Of a stretch of DNA of 64,000 bases, positions 47,305 to 56,222 are shown in pieces (positions within the stretch are counted from its first letter, which is position 1; each line of letters opens with the position of its first letter). Made by a program: the position numbers and the translations under genes. The notes under the pieces are model-generated. The model did no database searches, had not been told where the DNA came from, and saw only the letters and a list, made by a program, of their open reading frames with translations. Where the stretch lies: contig NZ_JAIBHJ010000002.1 of NCBI RefSeq assembly GCF_021278025.1, forward strand, positions 1 through 64,000. Direction: 5' to 3'. The DNA comes from Motilimonas sp. E26 (GTDB taxonomy: Bacteria; Pseudomonadota; Gammaproteobacteria; Enterobacterales; CBDFNC01).

Positions 47305-47340
47305 TATTGTAGCGAATAATAAATGATAATGTTATAAAAG

Positions 47341-48048
47341 TTATGGATAAGGAGGCTGCGGACAGACACCACCAGTACATTTAGCCCACGTTAATTCAAA
47401 ATTTGTGTCATTTCCTGGTTTGGGTCCCCAAGTATTATGATTCCTACACTGGGACATAACCTTGCATACGTACTTATCCGCACCAAATTTCATTTGGTCG
47501 CCTTGATAATATGGAGCATTCTCAACATAGCTTGGAGGTATATGTAATGGGTTTGAGGGATCTTGCACTAGTTTTAGAGGTGCTCCAGTACCAGAGCCGC
47601 CGCCATTAATAGAATCAAAAAACTCATCTGACTTAAACGTGGTAACAGGGGATAGATCTGAGGCCAAAGTTATACTTCTAGAATCACCTGAGTCTAACGA
47701 ATTCCAGCTGACATCAATAGTCAATTTTTTCAATTGCTTGCCTGTAGCAATCCCACTGCTTGGTACAATTGTTATATCTGTTGGAGATGATTTAGTCACG
47801 GTGAACGTAGTGCCATTATATGCCTGAGAAACTGCTCCGCTCACCACAACTGTAGAAAAATTACTTTCATCAAATACACGTATCTTTTCAAACGATTCCT
47901 GAGCCAAGCGAGCAGCAATCATATGTTCTTCTGCTTCAGCACTTTTCTTTCTCATGTGCTTTTGTAACCCAATAATTCCCATTACCCCTACTGAAATCAC
48001 CAGTAAAGAGATTAAGACTTCTAATAATCCAAACCCTTTATTACGCAT
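47341..48048 (-). CDS. type IV minor pilin PilV-like with C-terminal chitin-binding-like module
   Basis: Start at the ATG at 48048 (235 residues), with GGAG eight bases before and the prepilin leader M-R-N-K-G followed by F-G-L-L-E-V-L-I-S-L-L (cleavage after Gly, Glu at +5). This is a type III signal peptide with a hydrophobic helix, as in PilV. The middle is an ordinary pilin beta region. After a Gly/Ser-rich linker (149-155) the end (about 174-224) reads P-Y-Y-Q-G-D-Q-M-K-F, then Y-V-C-K, W-G-P-K-P and W-A-K-C. This is the spacing of CBM5/12 chitin-binding modules, and both chitinases here carry such modules. A tail C-P-Q-P-P-Y-P follows. Pilin identity is firm; the chitin-binding reading needs profile support. 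It overlaps pilX by 8 bp. Confidence 0.85.
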   Translation of the reverse strand: MRNKGFGLLEVLISLLVISVGVMGIIGLQKHMRKKSAEAEEHMIAARLAQESFEKIRVFDESNFSTVVVSGAVSQAYNGTTFTVTKSSPTDITIVPSSGIATGKQLKKLTIDVSWNSLDSGDSRSITLASDLSPVTTFKSDEFFDSINGGGSGTGAPLKLVQDPSNPLHIPPSYVENAPYYQGDQMKFGADKYVCKVMSQCRNHNTWGPKPGNDTNFELTWAKCTGGVCPQPPYP

Positions 48049-49156
48049 CAAAATCACTCCATCCACCTGGAACCCAATATGCCGACGCAGCATCTCCATT
48101 TAGACGGCTGGTTAAATAATCTGAGCGATAAACTATGTGCAGGGTGTTTTGATAGCCGAATGTATATTTGTAATCAAAAATAGCCGCCCCATGTATCTGC
48201 CCATTTAAATCAAAAGCGAAACTTGCCTGTGAGACACCTTCAGCAGAACCACCTGTCACATTGGTCGAATCAAAGGCATACAACAAACCGTAAATATTCG
48301 CAACTCCTGATAAACTACCATCCTGAACAATCAATGTAGTAGGGTCTCCATCTACACCAACATCAGCGGTCAACACACAGTCACCCTGAACCCAAAGGGC
48401 AACAGGCTTAGGTATAAGTGCTAAAGCAGTATCTATAGTCGTTTCATTACAATCAGCAATGACCGCAACCTCATCACTATCTCGAACATCAGTCCAATCT
48501 TTTTCTGGGACTCCCATATACGCTAAAAAGTTATCTCCACGAAGAGAGTCTACGCCCGTTTCATCTGAACCTGCAGGATATAAAGCAACAGAGGCGCCCG
48601 ATTTATCAAAAACAGGACCACCTGTTTGGATTGCATGTTCGGCATAGACGGGGCTATGGTTATATTCGCCGTTAATATTTATTGACCCAACGACTGTAGA
48701 AGAGCCAGCAGCCAATAATGGTGAATCAATAGTTTTCACACCATATCTAGCATCAGCTATACGACTTATAGTCTTAGTATTATTTCCGCTATCGCCTTTT
48801 CCTTTAGATGTGACTCGTACTGTGCTGCAATCGACACACATTTCTTCAATTTCAACGGTATATCTGTTAGCGTCTGTCACTGTATAAAGCTTCCTCCCCG
48901 ATCCTAAATCTGTACTAGGCAAAGCTGAAGCTTCTTTCCACCCCTTACTATTCATTAAGCTAAAGGCATAATCCATTCCCGCCTCAGCATTAATAAACGC
49001 TTCTCGATAGCGATAATCATTTGCTGCAATTTTACTTTCCATCACCCGCGATTTAACACTAAAAAAAGTAAAACTGGTTGCAGAGATAAGCAATAATAAA
49101 GTAACGGTTAGCATGGCTAACCCGGATTGCTTGCTTGAAAGTTGTGTTATTTTCAT
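48041..49156 (-). CDS. PilX-like minor pilin assembly protein
   Basis: A 371-residue protein opening with S-G-L-A-M-L-T-V-T-L-L-L-L-I, a hydrophobic N-terminal helix, then E-S-K-I-A-A-N-D-Y-R-Y-R-E-A-F-I-N-A-E-A-G-M-D-Y-A. This is the typical PilX N-terminal region with its conserved glutamates. The rest is a beta-rich domain with a C-V-D-C pair and a few other cysteines. It would join the minor-pilin initiation complex at the pilus tip. Its ATG overlaps the pilW stop (ATGA), indicating coupled translation. Confidence 0.82.
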   Translation of the reverse strand: MKITQLSSKQSGLAMLTVTLLLLISATSFTFFSVKSRVMESKIAANDYRYREAFINAEAGMDYAFSLMNSKGWKEASALPSTDLGSGRKLYTVTDANRYTVEIEEMCVDCSTVRVTSKGKGDSGNNTKTISRIADARYGVKTIDSPLLAAGSSTVVGSININGEYNHSPVYAEHAIQTGGPVFDKSGASVALYPAGSDETGVDSLRGDNFLAYMGVPEKDWTDVRDSDEVAVIADCNETTIDTALALIPKPVALWVQGDCVLTADVGVDGDPTTLIVQDGSLSGVANIYGLLYAFDSTNVTGGSAEGVSQASFAFDLNGQIHGAAIFDYKYTFGYQNTLHIVYRSDYLTSRLNGDAASAYWVPGGWSDFDA

Positions 49157-49854
49157 TGTCTATATAACTCCAAATTTCGAATTTGTATTTCTGATGACAT
49201 GGTTTCTGTTGCTGTTTTTTGCGCTATTGATACTTCGCCAGTTAAGTCAATTTTAATCAAACGCATTCTGGTTCTATCGCTATCAATCGTTCTGGGAGTA
49301 AATTTCAGTGATTTAATAGTGATTAAATTCGGGTCCGTTATTTTTTCCCATGTACCAGAAGAGGTGCAATCGGCAGGATTGGCATCAATTGAGTGGCCAA
49401 GCTGAACGGCATTATCTTTTAGGCGATAGCCAAAGCGCTCTTCCGCCTCTGGAATACCACCTGTTTTATTAAAATCGTACATAAACACTATACAGCTATC
49501 AGGGACACTATTGTGGGCAAAAATTTTCGTTGCCACGCCAGCAGAAGCAGCGCTCACAACGCCGCCAATGGTAATAGTTGCGTCCTCTTCCCACATAAAA
49601 TTATTAGCACCGGATACCGTGCCCATCGCATAAGAAATGGTATCCCCTCTATACCCTGCACGGCGAATATCAGATTCCATCAGGTGCATCACTGCCTGAA
49701 GGTCGGTTTTCATACGGGAGTATTTGATACTGTTGATGTTATTAACCACACCACTGACGTATAGGCTGGAGATCATGGCGATCACTAAGGTGCCTAGTAC
49801 TAGGGATATCATTAATTCGACAAGTGAGAAGCCGTGTTGTTTTTTTAGATACAT
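49153..49854 (-). CDS. PilW-like minor pilin
   Basis: A 233-residue prepilin: leader M-Y-L-K-K-Q-H-G, then F-S-L-V-E-L-M-I-S-L-V-L-G with Glu at +5 and a hydrophobic helix. The body has A-V-M-H-L-M-E-S-D-I-R-R-A-G-Y-R-G, the conserved PilW block. It functions with FimT, PilX and PilV in starting type IV pilus assembly. It overlaps fimT by 10 bp. Confidence 0.88.
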   Translation of the reverse strand: MYLKKQHGFSLVELMISLVLGTLVIAMISSLYVSGVVNNINSIKYSRMKTDLQAVMHLMESDIRRAGYRGDTISYAMGTVSGANNFMWEEDATITIGGVVSAASAGVATKIFAHNSVPDSCIVFMYDFNKTGGIPEAEERFGYRLKDNAVQLGHSIDANPADCTSSGTWEKITDPNLITIKSLKFTPRTIDSDRTRMRLIKIDLTGEVSIAQKTATETMSSEIQIRNLELYRQ

Positions 49855-50411
49855 TCCTTGTAACCTAATCCTACATCGCCTACTTGGCAGATTCTGACCC
49901 TGCCGCGTGGGCTAGTGATCACATTTAATTGTTTATGCTGCGCATTTTCTAGCCGAATTGTACCGCCATTTGCAGTTAAACGCACGGATGAAAATTGTAC
50001 TTTATTATCACTAAAGGTAACTGGTTCTACTGTTGCTAAAGTGATCTTCTCACCGTCAACCCAATCAGCACTGGTGTCTAGGCCATCTAATGTACAGGAG
50101 TTTGCCGTAAAACAATCGCAACTCGCTAAGTCAGTTAAACCCGTTTTCCATTTGTTACCTTGTTGGCAAAAATGAAGGTAGATGTTTTGATTACGCTTTA
50201 GCGCTTCGCTCTTGGCATGCATTAACCGGCTATAGGTAGATTCTGCAATACCTTTTAAGTTTTGATCTTGCGTTAAGCTTTGATAGGAAGGTAAACCAAT
50301 GCCAAGGATAATTCCCATGACCACTAACGCTATCATTAACTCTATTAAGGTAAATCCTTGGGTAAATTTACGGTTAAATCCGTAACTAAACCCCCTCACC
50401 TTTTTTAACAT
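49845..50411 (-). CDS. fimT: FimT/GspH-family minor pseudopilin
   Basis: A 188-residue prepilin: a somewhat long leader (about 18 residues, ending T-Q-G) before F-T-L-I-E-L-M-I-A-L-V-V-M-G-I, then the GspH/FimT beta domain with A-K-S-E-A-L-K-R-N near 67 and a C-terminal S-P-R-G-R-V-R-I-C. Several cysteines (C-D-C-F near 98). It is the first gene of the minor-pilin operon (fimT-pilW-pilX-pilV); the binding site AAGGGAAT precedes the ATG. The operon lacks pilY1 and pilE, which commonly complete it. Confidence 0.87.
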   Translation of the reverse strand: MLKKVRGFSYGFNRKFTQGFTLIELMIALVVMGIILGIGLPSYQSLTQDQNLKGIAESTYSRLMHAKSEALKRNQNIYLHFCQQGNKWKTGLTDLASCDCFTANSCTLDGLDTSADWVDGEKITLATVEPVTFSDNKVQFSSVRLTANGGTIRLENAQHKQLNVITSPRGRVRICQVGDVGLGYKECI

Positions 50412-50631
50412 ATTCCCTTCTTAGCCACTGGCATTTTAACATGAACAAAAAATAACCTCGATACTCAGATCACAGTTTAGTCAACTAAACGATAGATTTA
50501 TCACTTAGAAGCAGTTAAGTGATGTTTTTATTAATAGTGTGATCAGACTAAAGTCTGGCTAGTTAATCTTTGCTAGTTCGCTAAGCTCAAAAGAAGCGCT
50601 GAACAATTTCAAACCGTTAGAGGAGTTAATT

Positions 50632-52437
50632 GTGGCGGAGCACTTTACCTTTACCCATGCACCATTTGATTTGTTAACCAAAAATCAGCAGAAACTCTTT
50701 TTGGATCATTTAGATATTGTCTATTTCCCCGAACAAGCTCACTTCATAAAGCAAGGTGAGACCGCTAGCTTGCTTTATATTGTGCTAAAAGGATTGGTGG
50801 AAGAGTTCAGCGAGGCAAACCAATCCATTTTCGCTCACTACACTAATAACGACTTCTTTGATATTCGCAGCCAATTTGGCAGCCCATGCAAACACGATTA
50901 TCGAACAATAGAAGAAACCATTTGCCATACTCTGCCAAGCGATGTATTTCGTGATTTGCTCAACAGCAACGCTGCCTTTGCCGATTATTTTCAACGGGAT
51001 TTAGCACAAAAATATGCACAACTTGAAGCGCGTGAAGGTAATAAAAACTTAGCTGAGTTTATTCTGACCCGTATTGATGACTCTAACGTGCAACCTGCCA
51101 TAGTTATTGGCAGCGATGTGAGCTTAAAAACCGCCACTAAAATGATGCTAGAACAAAAGTTGGAAACCTTAATTGTTGAGCAAGACGGGCTTTACGGCAT
51201 GCTCACTGGTACCGATTTGTTGCGCGCGGCAGTATTAGACGAGCAAACGTTAGATTCCGCCGTCGCCCACTACGCCAATTACCGTTTAATTAGTATTGAG
51301 CAAGGTGACTTTTTGTTTAACGCCATGTTGGCCATGACCCAGCATCAAATAGAACGGGTGGTGGTAAAAAACGGCGACAGCATCGTTGGTATTATGGAAA
51401 TGGCTCATGTGCTGAGTTTATTTTCCACCCACTCCCATGTGATTGCGCTACGTATTGCACGTGCGAAGAATATTGAAGAGCTAAAAAAAGCCGCGCAAAC
51501 TTTAAATAATCTGGTCGAAAACCTCACCAACAACGGCATTAAAATTGTGTTCATTATGGAGCTACTGGCCACCATGAATGGTCAGATAATGAAGAAGCTG
51601 TTTGAACTATTAGTCCCAGAGTCGGTGCAAAACCAAGTTTGTTTGATAGTCATGGGCAGTGAAGGACGTGGCGAACAAATATTAAAAACCGACCAAGATA
51701 ACGGTTTAATTTTAGGCGAGCATCTTATTTGGCCTGAGCAACGAGCTACATTAGCAGCGTTTAGTCAGCACTTACTTAGCTTTGGTTATCCGCCCTGCCC
51801 CGGTCAAGTGATGGTTAACAACCCGTTTTGGGTAAAAACCAGCAATCAATGGCATGAGCAAATTGAACAGTGGTTATTACACGGACAATCGGGTGACAGC
51901 GAAAGCTTGATGCAATTAGCCATTATTAATGATGCCCATGCCGTCGCAGGTGATAAAACGCTTTTGCCCCCGTTAAAACAACAAATAATAGATGGCTGTA
52001 AAGGTAAAGAAGTCATGCTGTCACAGTTTGCCCGCATCGCCTTACAGTTTGGCTCACCTTTGAATTTTTTTGGCCATATCAAATCTAATGATGCTGGGCT
52101 TGATATTAAAAAAGGCGGCATATTTACTATTGTTCATGGCATTCGCTCATTGGCGATTGAACAAGGCATTGCTACAACCAATACTTTGGCGCGCATTAGA
52201 GAGCTAGCCAAATTACGGGTGTTAGAGCAAAAACAGTCACAAGATCTGCAAGAAACGCTGCAACTGTTTTTTTGGCTACGATTAGAGCAACATTTAACAC
52301 CTCACCAGCAAGGTATGAACTTACTCGATATTACTCAACTTACCCCCAACGAACGCGATCTATTACGCCACGGTCTACATGTAGTGAAAAAATTTAAAAG
52401 CTTTTTAGCCCACCACTTTATGATTCGAGATTATTAA
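50632..52437 (+). CDS. cyclic-nucleotide/CBS-domain DUF294 nucleotidyltransferase-like protein
   Basis: A 601-residue cytoplasmic protein. It has a cyclic nucleotide-binding-like domain (about 10-115), two CBS domains (about 150-270), a DUF294 nucleotidyltransferase-like domain (about 290-430) with G-S-E-G-R-G-E-Q near 344 and T-D-Q-D-N-G-L-I following, and a DUF294 C-terminal domain (about 450-600). It starts with GTG after AGAGGAG. The protein precedes the exonuclease and acs in many gammaproteobacteria and probably has a signal-transduction role in acetate metabolism. The exact reaction is unknown. Confidence 0.9.
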   Translation: MAEHFTFTHAPFDLLTKNQQKLFLDHLDIVYFPEQAHFIKQGETASLLYIVLKGLVEEFSEANQSIFAHYTNNDFFDIRSQFGSPCKHDYRTIEETICHTLPSDVFRDLLNSNAAFADYFQRDLAQKYAQLEAREGNKNLAEFILTRIDDSNVQPAIVIGSDVSLKTATKMMLEQKLETLIVEQDGLYGMLTGTDLLRAAVLDEQTLDSAVAHYANYRLISIEQGDFLFNAMLAMTQHQIERVVVKNGDSIVGIMEMAHVLSLFSTHSHVIALRIARAKNIEELKKAAQTLNNLVENLTNNGIKIVFIMELLATMNGQIMKKLFELLVPESVQNQVCLIVMGSEGRGEQILKTDQDNGLILGEHLIWPEQRATLAAFSQHLLSFGYPPCPGQVMVNNPFWVKTSNQWHEQIEQWLLHGQSGDSESLMQLAIINDAHAVAGDKTLLPPLKQQIIDGCKGKEVMLSQFARIALQFGSPLNFFGHIKSNDAGLDIKKGGIFTIVHGIRSLAIEQGIATTNTLARIRELAKLRVLEQKQSQDLQETLQLFFWLRLEQHLTPHQQGMNLLDITQLTPNERDLLRHGLHVVKKFKSFLAHHFMIRDY

Positions 52438-52439
52438 CC

Positions 52440-53063
52440 ATGCTTTTTCAACGGTTACTAAGACCATTTGATAAGATGCGTGCAGCAAAGGGACCATTTG
52501 CAGGGTTATTTACGCCATGTAGCGTAGATGAAGTCGTTTCAATTGATTGCGAAACCACCAGTTTAGATCCACAAAGCGCAGACATTTTAACCATAGGTGC
52601 AGTTAAAATTCGTGGTAACCAAGTGCTTACCTCACAAAAACTGAGTTTAAAAATCCAGCCTCCTAAACCTATTAATCAAGACTCAATTCCAGTTCATCAC
52701 ATAAGAAATCAAGATATAGCTGGCGCCATGAGCCTAGAGCAAGCTTTGCCAATATTACTCACCTTCATTGGTAACCGCCCCATTTTGGGTTACTTTGTGA
52801 AATTTGATATCACCTTAATTAACCGTTATACCGAGCTGTATTACGGCTTTCATTTACCGAATAAACCCATCGAGCTATGCCATGTGTACTATAAAAAGGT
52901 AAACACTTATTACCCAGACGCATGGCTTGATCACAAATTTGAAACCTTAGCTGACACCCTAGGTGTTCCCATTATTGGTCGTCACAGCGCCCTTGGGGAT
53001 GCGATCACCGTCGCGTTAATGTATTTACAGTTACAACAAGGTAAACGCCCGAAACTAATGTAA
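52440..53063 (+). CDS. DnaQ-like 3'-5' exonuclease
   Basis: A 207-residue DEDD-type exonuclease: Exo I motif S-I-D-C-E-T-T-S-L-D near 36, Exo II N-R-P-I-L-G-Y-F-V-K-F-D near 115, and Exo III H-S-A-L-G-D-A near 180 with the catalytic His and Asp. It resembles the epsilon subunit of DNA polymerase III but stands in the DUF294-acs neighbourhood, where such a gene is regularly found. It begins two bases after the DUF294 stop, so the two are co-translated. Confidence 0.9.
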   Translation: MLFQRLLRPFDKMRAAKGPFAGLFTPCSVDEVVSIDCETTSLDPQSADILTIGAVKIRGNQVLTSQKLSLKIQPPKPINQDSIPVHHIRNQDIAGAMSLEQALPILLTFIGNRPILGYFVKFDITLINRYTELYYGFHLPNKPIELCHVYYKKVNTYYPDAWLDHKFETLADTLGVPIIGRHSALGDAITVALMYLQLQQGKRPKLM

Positions 53064-53172
53064 GAAGTAATAAAAATACTTTTATATCAAAAACTAAAAA
53101 TAATTTTTTCGCCACCTCCCCATTATTCACGGGTTAGTCAGATACACCACATGTTACAAAAATTAATATTTA

Positions 53173-53215
53173 GGTGAAGCGGTTCACATTACTTTAACCT
53201 TTACCCGTCTATGAT
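53173..53215 (+). promoter_or_regulatory. CRP-activated (class II) promoter of acs
   Basis: GGTGA-AGCGGT-TCACA (53173-53188) matches the CRP consensus at nine of ten positions. TATGAT at 53210-53215 is a good -10 box. The implied start near 53222 puts the CRP centre at about -41.5, the class II position, with no clear -35 needed. E. coli acs is also CRP-activated. Confidence 0.6.
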
Positions 53216-53374
53216 GTTCACCAAAATATTAAGTCTCAGTTTTATATAGTGTTAGCCAAAGGTCTAATTGTTAAAACTCATGTTTTATTCGAGTTTAATT
53301 ATATATTTCAGGCTAGCGCCAGCCTGCAACAGTGGCATAGCAAAACTGATAGTGATTCCCTTCAAGGAGTGATA

Positions 53375-55324
53375 ATGAGTGATATAAAGGTTTATCCAGT
53401 ACAAGAAAACATCGCAAAGAATGCATTAATTGATGATGCGGGCTACCAAAAGATGTACCAACAATCGGTTGTTAACCCAGAAGGTTTCTGGCGTGAACAA
53501 GGTAACATTGTTGATTGGATCACCCCTTATACCAAGGTAAAAAATACTTCTTACGACCCAGGCCATGTCAACATCAAATGGTTTGAAGATGGTGAACTAA
53601 ACGTTTCAGCCAACTGTATTGACCGTCACTTAGCAACTCGTGGCGATGATGTAGCTATCATTTGGGAAGGTGACAACCCTGCCGAAGACAAAAAATTAAC
53701 CTTCAAAGAATTGCACCAAGAAGTGTGTCAATTTGCTAACGCATTAAAAGCGCAGGGCGTGAAAAAAGGCGACGTGGTGTGCTTATACATGCCAATGGTG
53801 CCTGAAGCGGCTATTGCCATGTTAGCTTGTACCCGCATCGGCGCGGTTCACTCTATTGTATTTGGTGGTTTCTCACCGGATGCATTAGCAGGTCGTATTG
53901 TTGACTCTAACTCTAAGATAGTCATTACTTCTGATGAAGGTCTACGTGGCGGCCGTGCGGTACCGTTGAAGAAAAACGTTGATGAAGCCCTCGCAAACCC
54001 TGCTGTTACTTGCATTGAAAAAGTGATTGTACTCAAACGTACCGGCGGTGATGTTGCTTGGAATGATAGCCGCGATGTGTGGTGGCATGAAATTACTGAA
54101 AATCAATCGCTAGAATGTGAGCCTGAAGCAATGAATGCGGAAGACCCATTATTCATTCTTTACACTTCTGGTTCAACGGGTCAACCAAAGGGCGTTCTGC
54201 ACACTACAGGTGGTTACCTAGTGTACGCGGCCATGACCTTCAAATACATTTTTGATTACCAACCTGGTGATGTTTACTGGTGTACAGCTGATGTAGGTTG
54301 GATCACTGGCCACACTTATTTGGTTTACGGCCCATTGGCAAATGGCGCAACCACCATTTTATTTGAAGGTGTGCCGAACTACCCTTCAACGGCTCGTATG
54401 AGTGAAGTAGTTGATAAACATCAAGTAACTATTCTTTACACTGCGCCAACTGCAATCCGCGCATTAATGGCGAAAGGTGATGAAGCAACCGCTGGTACTA
54501 AACGTACTTCACTACGTGTGATGGGCTCTGTGGGTGAGCCAATCAACCCTGAAGCGTGGGAGTGGTACTACCGTGCTATTGGTAATGCAAGCTGTCCAAT
54601 TATGGATACTTGGTGGCAAACAGAAACGGGTGGCATTTTAATCACGCCACTGCCTGGCGCCACGGCACTTAAACCCGGCTCAGCCACACGTCCGTTCTTT
54701 GGCGTGCAACCTGCGCTAGTAGATAATGAAGGCTTGATCTTAGATGGCGCAACCGAAGGTAACTTGGTAATGCTAGACAGCTGGCCGGGCCAAATGCGTA
54801 CCGTTTATGGCGATCATGAACGCTTTGAACAAACTTACTTCTCAACCTTTAAAGGCATGTACTTTACCGGTGATGGCGCACGCCGTGATGAAGATGGTTA
54901 CTACTGGATCACAGGTCGCGTTGATGACGTATTAAACGTGTCTGGCCACCGCATGGGTACCGCTGAAATTGAAAGTGCACTAGTTGCGCACCCAATGATA
55001 GCTGAAGCGGCCGTAGTGGGTGTACCACACGAAATTAAAGGTCAAGGTATCTATGCCTATGTCACCCTAAACGCAGGCGAAGAGCCAACGCCTGAGCTAC
55101 ACGCTGAAGTGAAGCAATGGGTACGTAAAGAGATAGGTCCAATCGCTACACCTGATGTTTTACATTGGGCAGAAGCGCTACCAAAAACCCGTTCAGGCAA
55201 GATTATGCGCCGGATCCTACGTAAGATCGCAACGGGCGACACCGGTACATTAGGCGATACTTCAACACTGGCGGATCCTTCTGTGGTTGATAAACTGATT
55301 GAAGAAAAATCCAAGGTAGTATAA
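53375..55324 (+). CDS. acs: acetyl-CoA synthetase
   Basis: Start at the ATG at 53375 (649 residues, family about 650), with AAGGAG upstream; the longer frame start would add 42 residues unlike the family. Motifs: [11 protein letters not shown] near 263 (P-loop), [10 protein letters not shown] near 412, [10 protein letters not shown] near 500, and the acetylatable lysine in P-K-T-R-S-G-K-I near 610. It makes acetyl-CoA from acetate, ATP and CoA through acetyl-AMP. Its kinase and response regulator candidates lie in the same window. Confidence 0.98.
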   Translation: MSDIKVYPVQENIAKNALIDDAGYQKMYQQSVVNPEGFWREQGNIVDWITPYTKVKNTSYDPGHVNIKWFEDGELNVSANCIDRHLATRGDDVAIIWEGDNPAEDKKLTFKELHQEVCQFANALKAQGVKKGDVVCLYMPMVPEAAIAMLACTRIGAVHSIVFGGFSPDALAGRIVDSNSKIVITSDEGLRGGRAVPLKKNVDEALANPAVTCIEKVIVLKRTGGDVAWNDSRDVWWHEITENQSLECEPEAMNAEDPLFILYTSGSTGQPKGVLHTTGGYLVYAAMTFKYIFDYQPGDVYWCTADVGWITGHTYLVYGPLANGATTILFEGVPNYPSTARMSEVVDKHQVTILYTAPTAIRALMAKGDEATAGTKRTSLRVMGSVGEPINPEAWEWYYRAIGNASCPIMDTWWQTETGGILITPLPGATALKPGSATRPFFGVQPALVDNEGLILDGATEGNLVMLDSWPGQMRTVYGDHERFEQTYFSTFKGMYFTGDGARRDEDGYYWITGRVDDVLNVSGHRMGTAEIESALVAHPMIAEAAVVGVPHEIKGQGIYAYVTLNAGEEPTPELHAEVKQWVRKEIGPIATPDVLHWAEALPKTRSGKIMRRILRKIATGDTGTLGDTSTLADPSVVDKLIEEKSKVV

Positions 55325-55370
55325 AAGGGTTATTGAAAGCATAAGAAAAAATTCCATTCTACACTCGCTT

Positions 55371-55398
55371 GCCGGCTTTTTAGCCGGCTTTTTTTTTA
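55371..55398 (+). terminator. intrinsic terminator after acs
   Basis: GCCGGCT at 55371-55377 pairs with AGCCGGC at 55382-55388 around a four-base loop, followed by ten T residues. Confidence 0.92.
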
Positions 55399-55567
55399 AC
55401 TAAAAAGTATAGAAAGCAGTGTAATAAACTGATTTAACTAGCTTTAACATCATAAAACCGATGCTTTCAAGTTTTGTTTCATCAATTCAAACATGTCTTG
55501 ATCTTTGTCTAATTACCGCTTAATTTGGCAACATATCTGCAAAGATCTTGTTAAGAGAAATGGATCA

Positions 55568-56020
55568 ATGTCAAAAAATTGCAAAGTTCTATTATTAAAC
55601 GGCCCCAACCTTAATTTACTCGGCATGCGTGAACCAGAAATCTATGGTGCGCAGACCCTTGCCGATGTGGTTGAAGATCTCACTCGCTTAGCTGAGACGT
55701 TCGAACTGGATCTTGATCACCTGCAATCAAACCGTGAATACGAGTTAATCGAAAAGATCCACCAAGCTATGGGCCATGTTGACTATATTATTATCAACCC
55801 TGCCGCTTTCACCCACACCAGCGTTGCACTTCGCGATGCGCTACTAGGCGTTAACATTCCCTTCTTTGAAGTGCATATATCTAACGTCCACGCTCGGGAA
55901 AGTTTCCGCCACCACTCTTACTTAAGTGATAAGGCTACCGGCGTGATTTGCGGCTTTGGTACTCAAGGTTATGAATTGGCTTTAAGAGCAGTCGCCAATA
56001 AACTAAAAACGGCAGAGTAA
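55568..56020 (+). CDS. aroQ: 3-dehydroquinate dehydratase, type II
   Basis: Start at the ATG at 55568 (150 residues), matching the family N-terminus ([13 protein letters not shown]); the longer in-frame start is unlike the family. Further motifs: Q-S-N-R-E-Y-E-L-I near 49, [12 protein letters not shown] near 71, [14 protein letters not shown] near 98. It converts 3-dehydroquinate to 3-dehydroshikimate in the shikimate pathway. In many gammaproteobacteria accB-accC follow; here they do not. Confidence 0.95.
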   Translation: MSKNCKVLLLNGPNLNLLGMREPEIYGAQTLADVVEDLTRLAETFELDLDHLQSNREYELIEKIHQAMGHVDYIIINPAAFTHTSVALRDALLGVNIPFFEVHISNVHARESFRHHSYLSDKATGVICGFGTQGYELALRAVANKLKTAE

Positions 56021-56035
56021 TTAACAATTGTGTAA

Positions 56036-56055
56036 AACTACCCATATGGGTAGTT
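56036..56055. promoter_or_regulatory. 20-bp perfect palindrome after aroQ
   Basis: AACTACCCATATGGGTAGTT is fully self-complementary. There is no T-run, so it looks more like an operator than a terminator. It is about 190 bp before the hybrid kinase gene. Confidence 0.5.
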
Positions 56056-56107
56056 ACATTAACATCAAAAAGTTGTCATTATCTACCTCGTGCTTACGGT
56101 CTACATT

Positions 56108-56145
56108 TACACAACAGTGTGAGAGCGGTTGTGTAATCCGTTTTT
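56108..56145 (+). ncRNA. possible small RNA or leader with hairpin and T-run
   Basis: TACACAAC at 56108-56115 pairs perfectly with GTTGTGTA at 56128-56135, followed by TCCG and six T residues. Together with the palindrome upstream and the strong terminator at 56180 this gap is rich in RNA-like structure. No family is recognised. Confidence 0.25.
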
Positions 56146-56179
56146 TACGCCATTGACACGAGAGAGCTAATTGGCGATT

Positions 56180-56205
56180 GCCCGACTATGTCGGGCTTTT
56201 TTTTT
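56180..56205 (+). terminator. intrinsic terminator before the hybrid kinase gene
   Basis: GCCCGAC at 56180-56186 pairs with GTCGGGC at 56190-56196 around three bases, followed by nine T residues. It ends aroQ or a small RNA and lies only about 17 bp before the next start codon. Confidence 0.88.
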
Positions 56206-56222
56206 ACTAGTAGCCTTATGAT

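Noticed and set aside
53249-53374. Longer N-terminus for acetyl-CoA synthetase
   Set aside because: The extra 42 residues are not family-like and overlap the promoter leader; the ATG at 53375 has a strong binding site.
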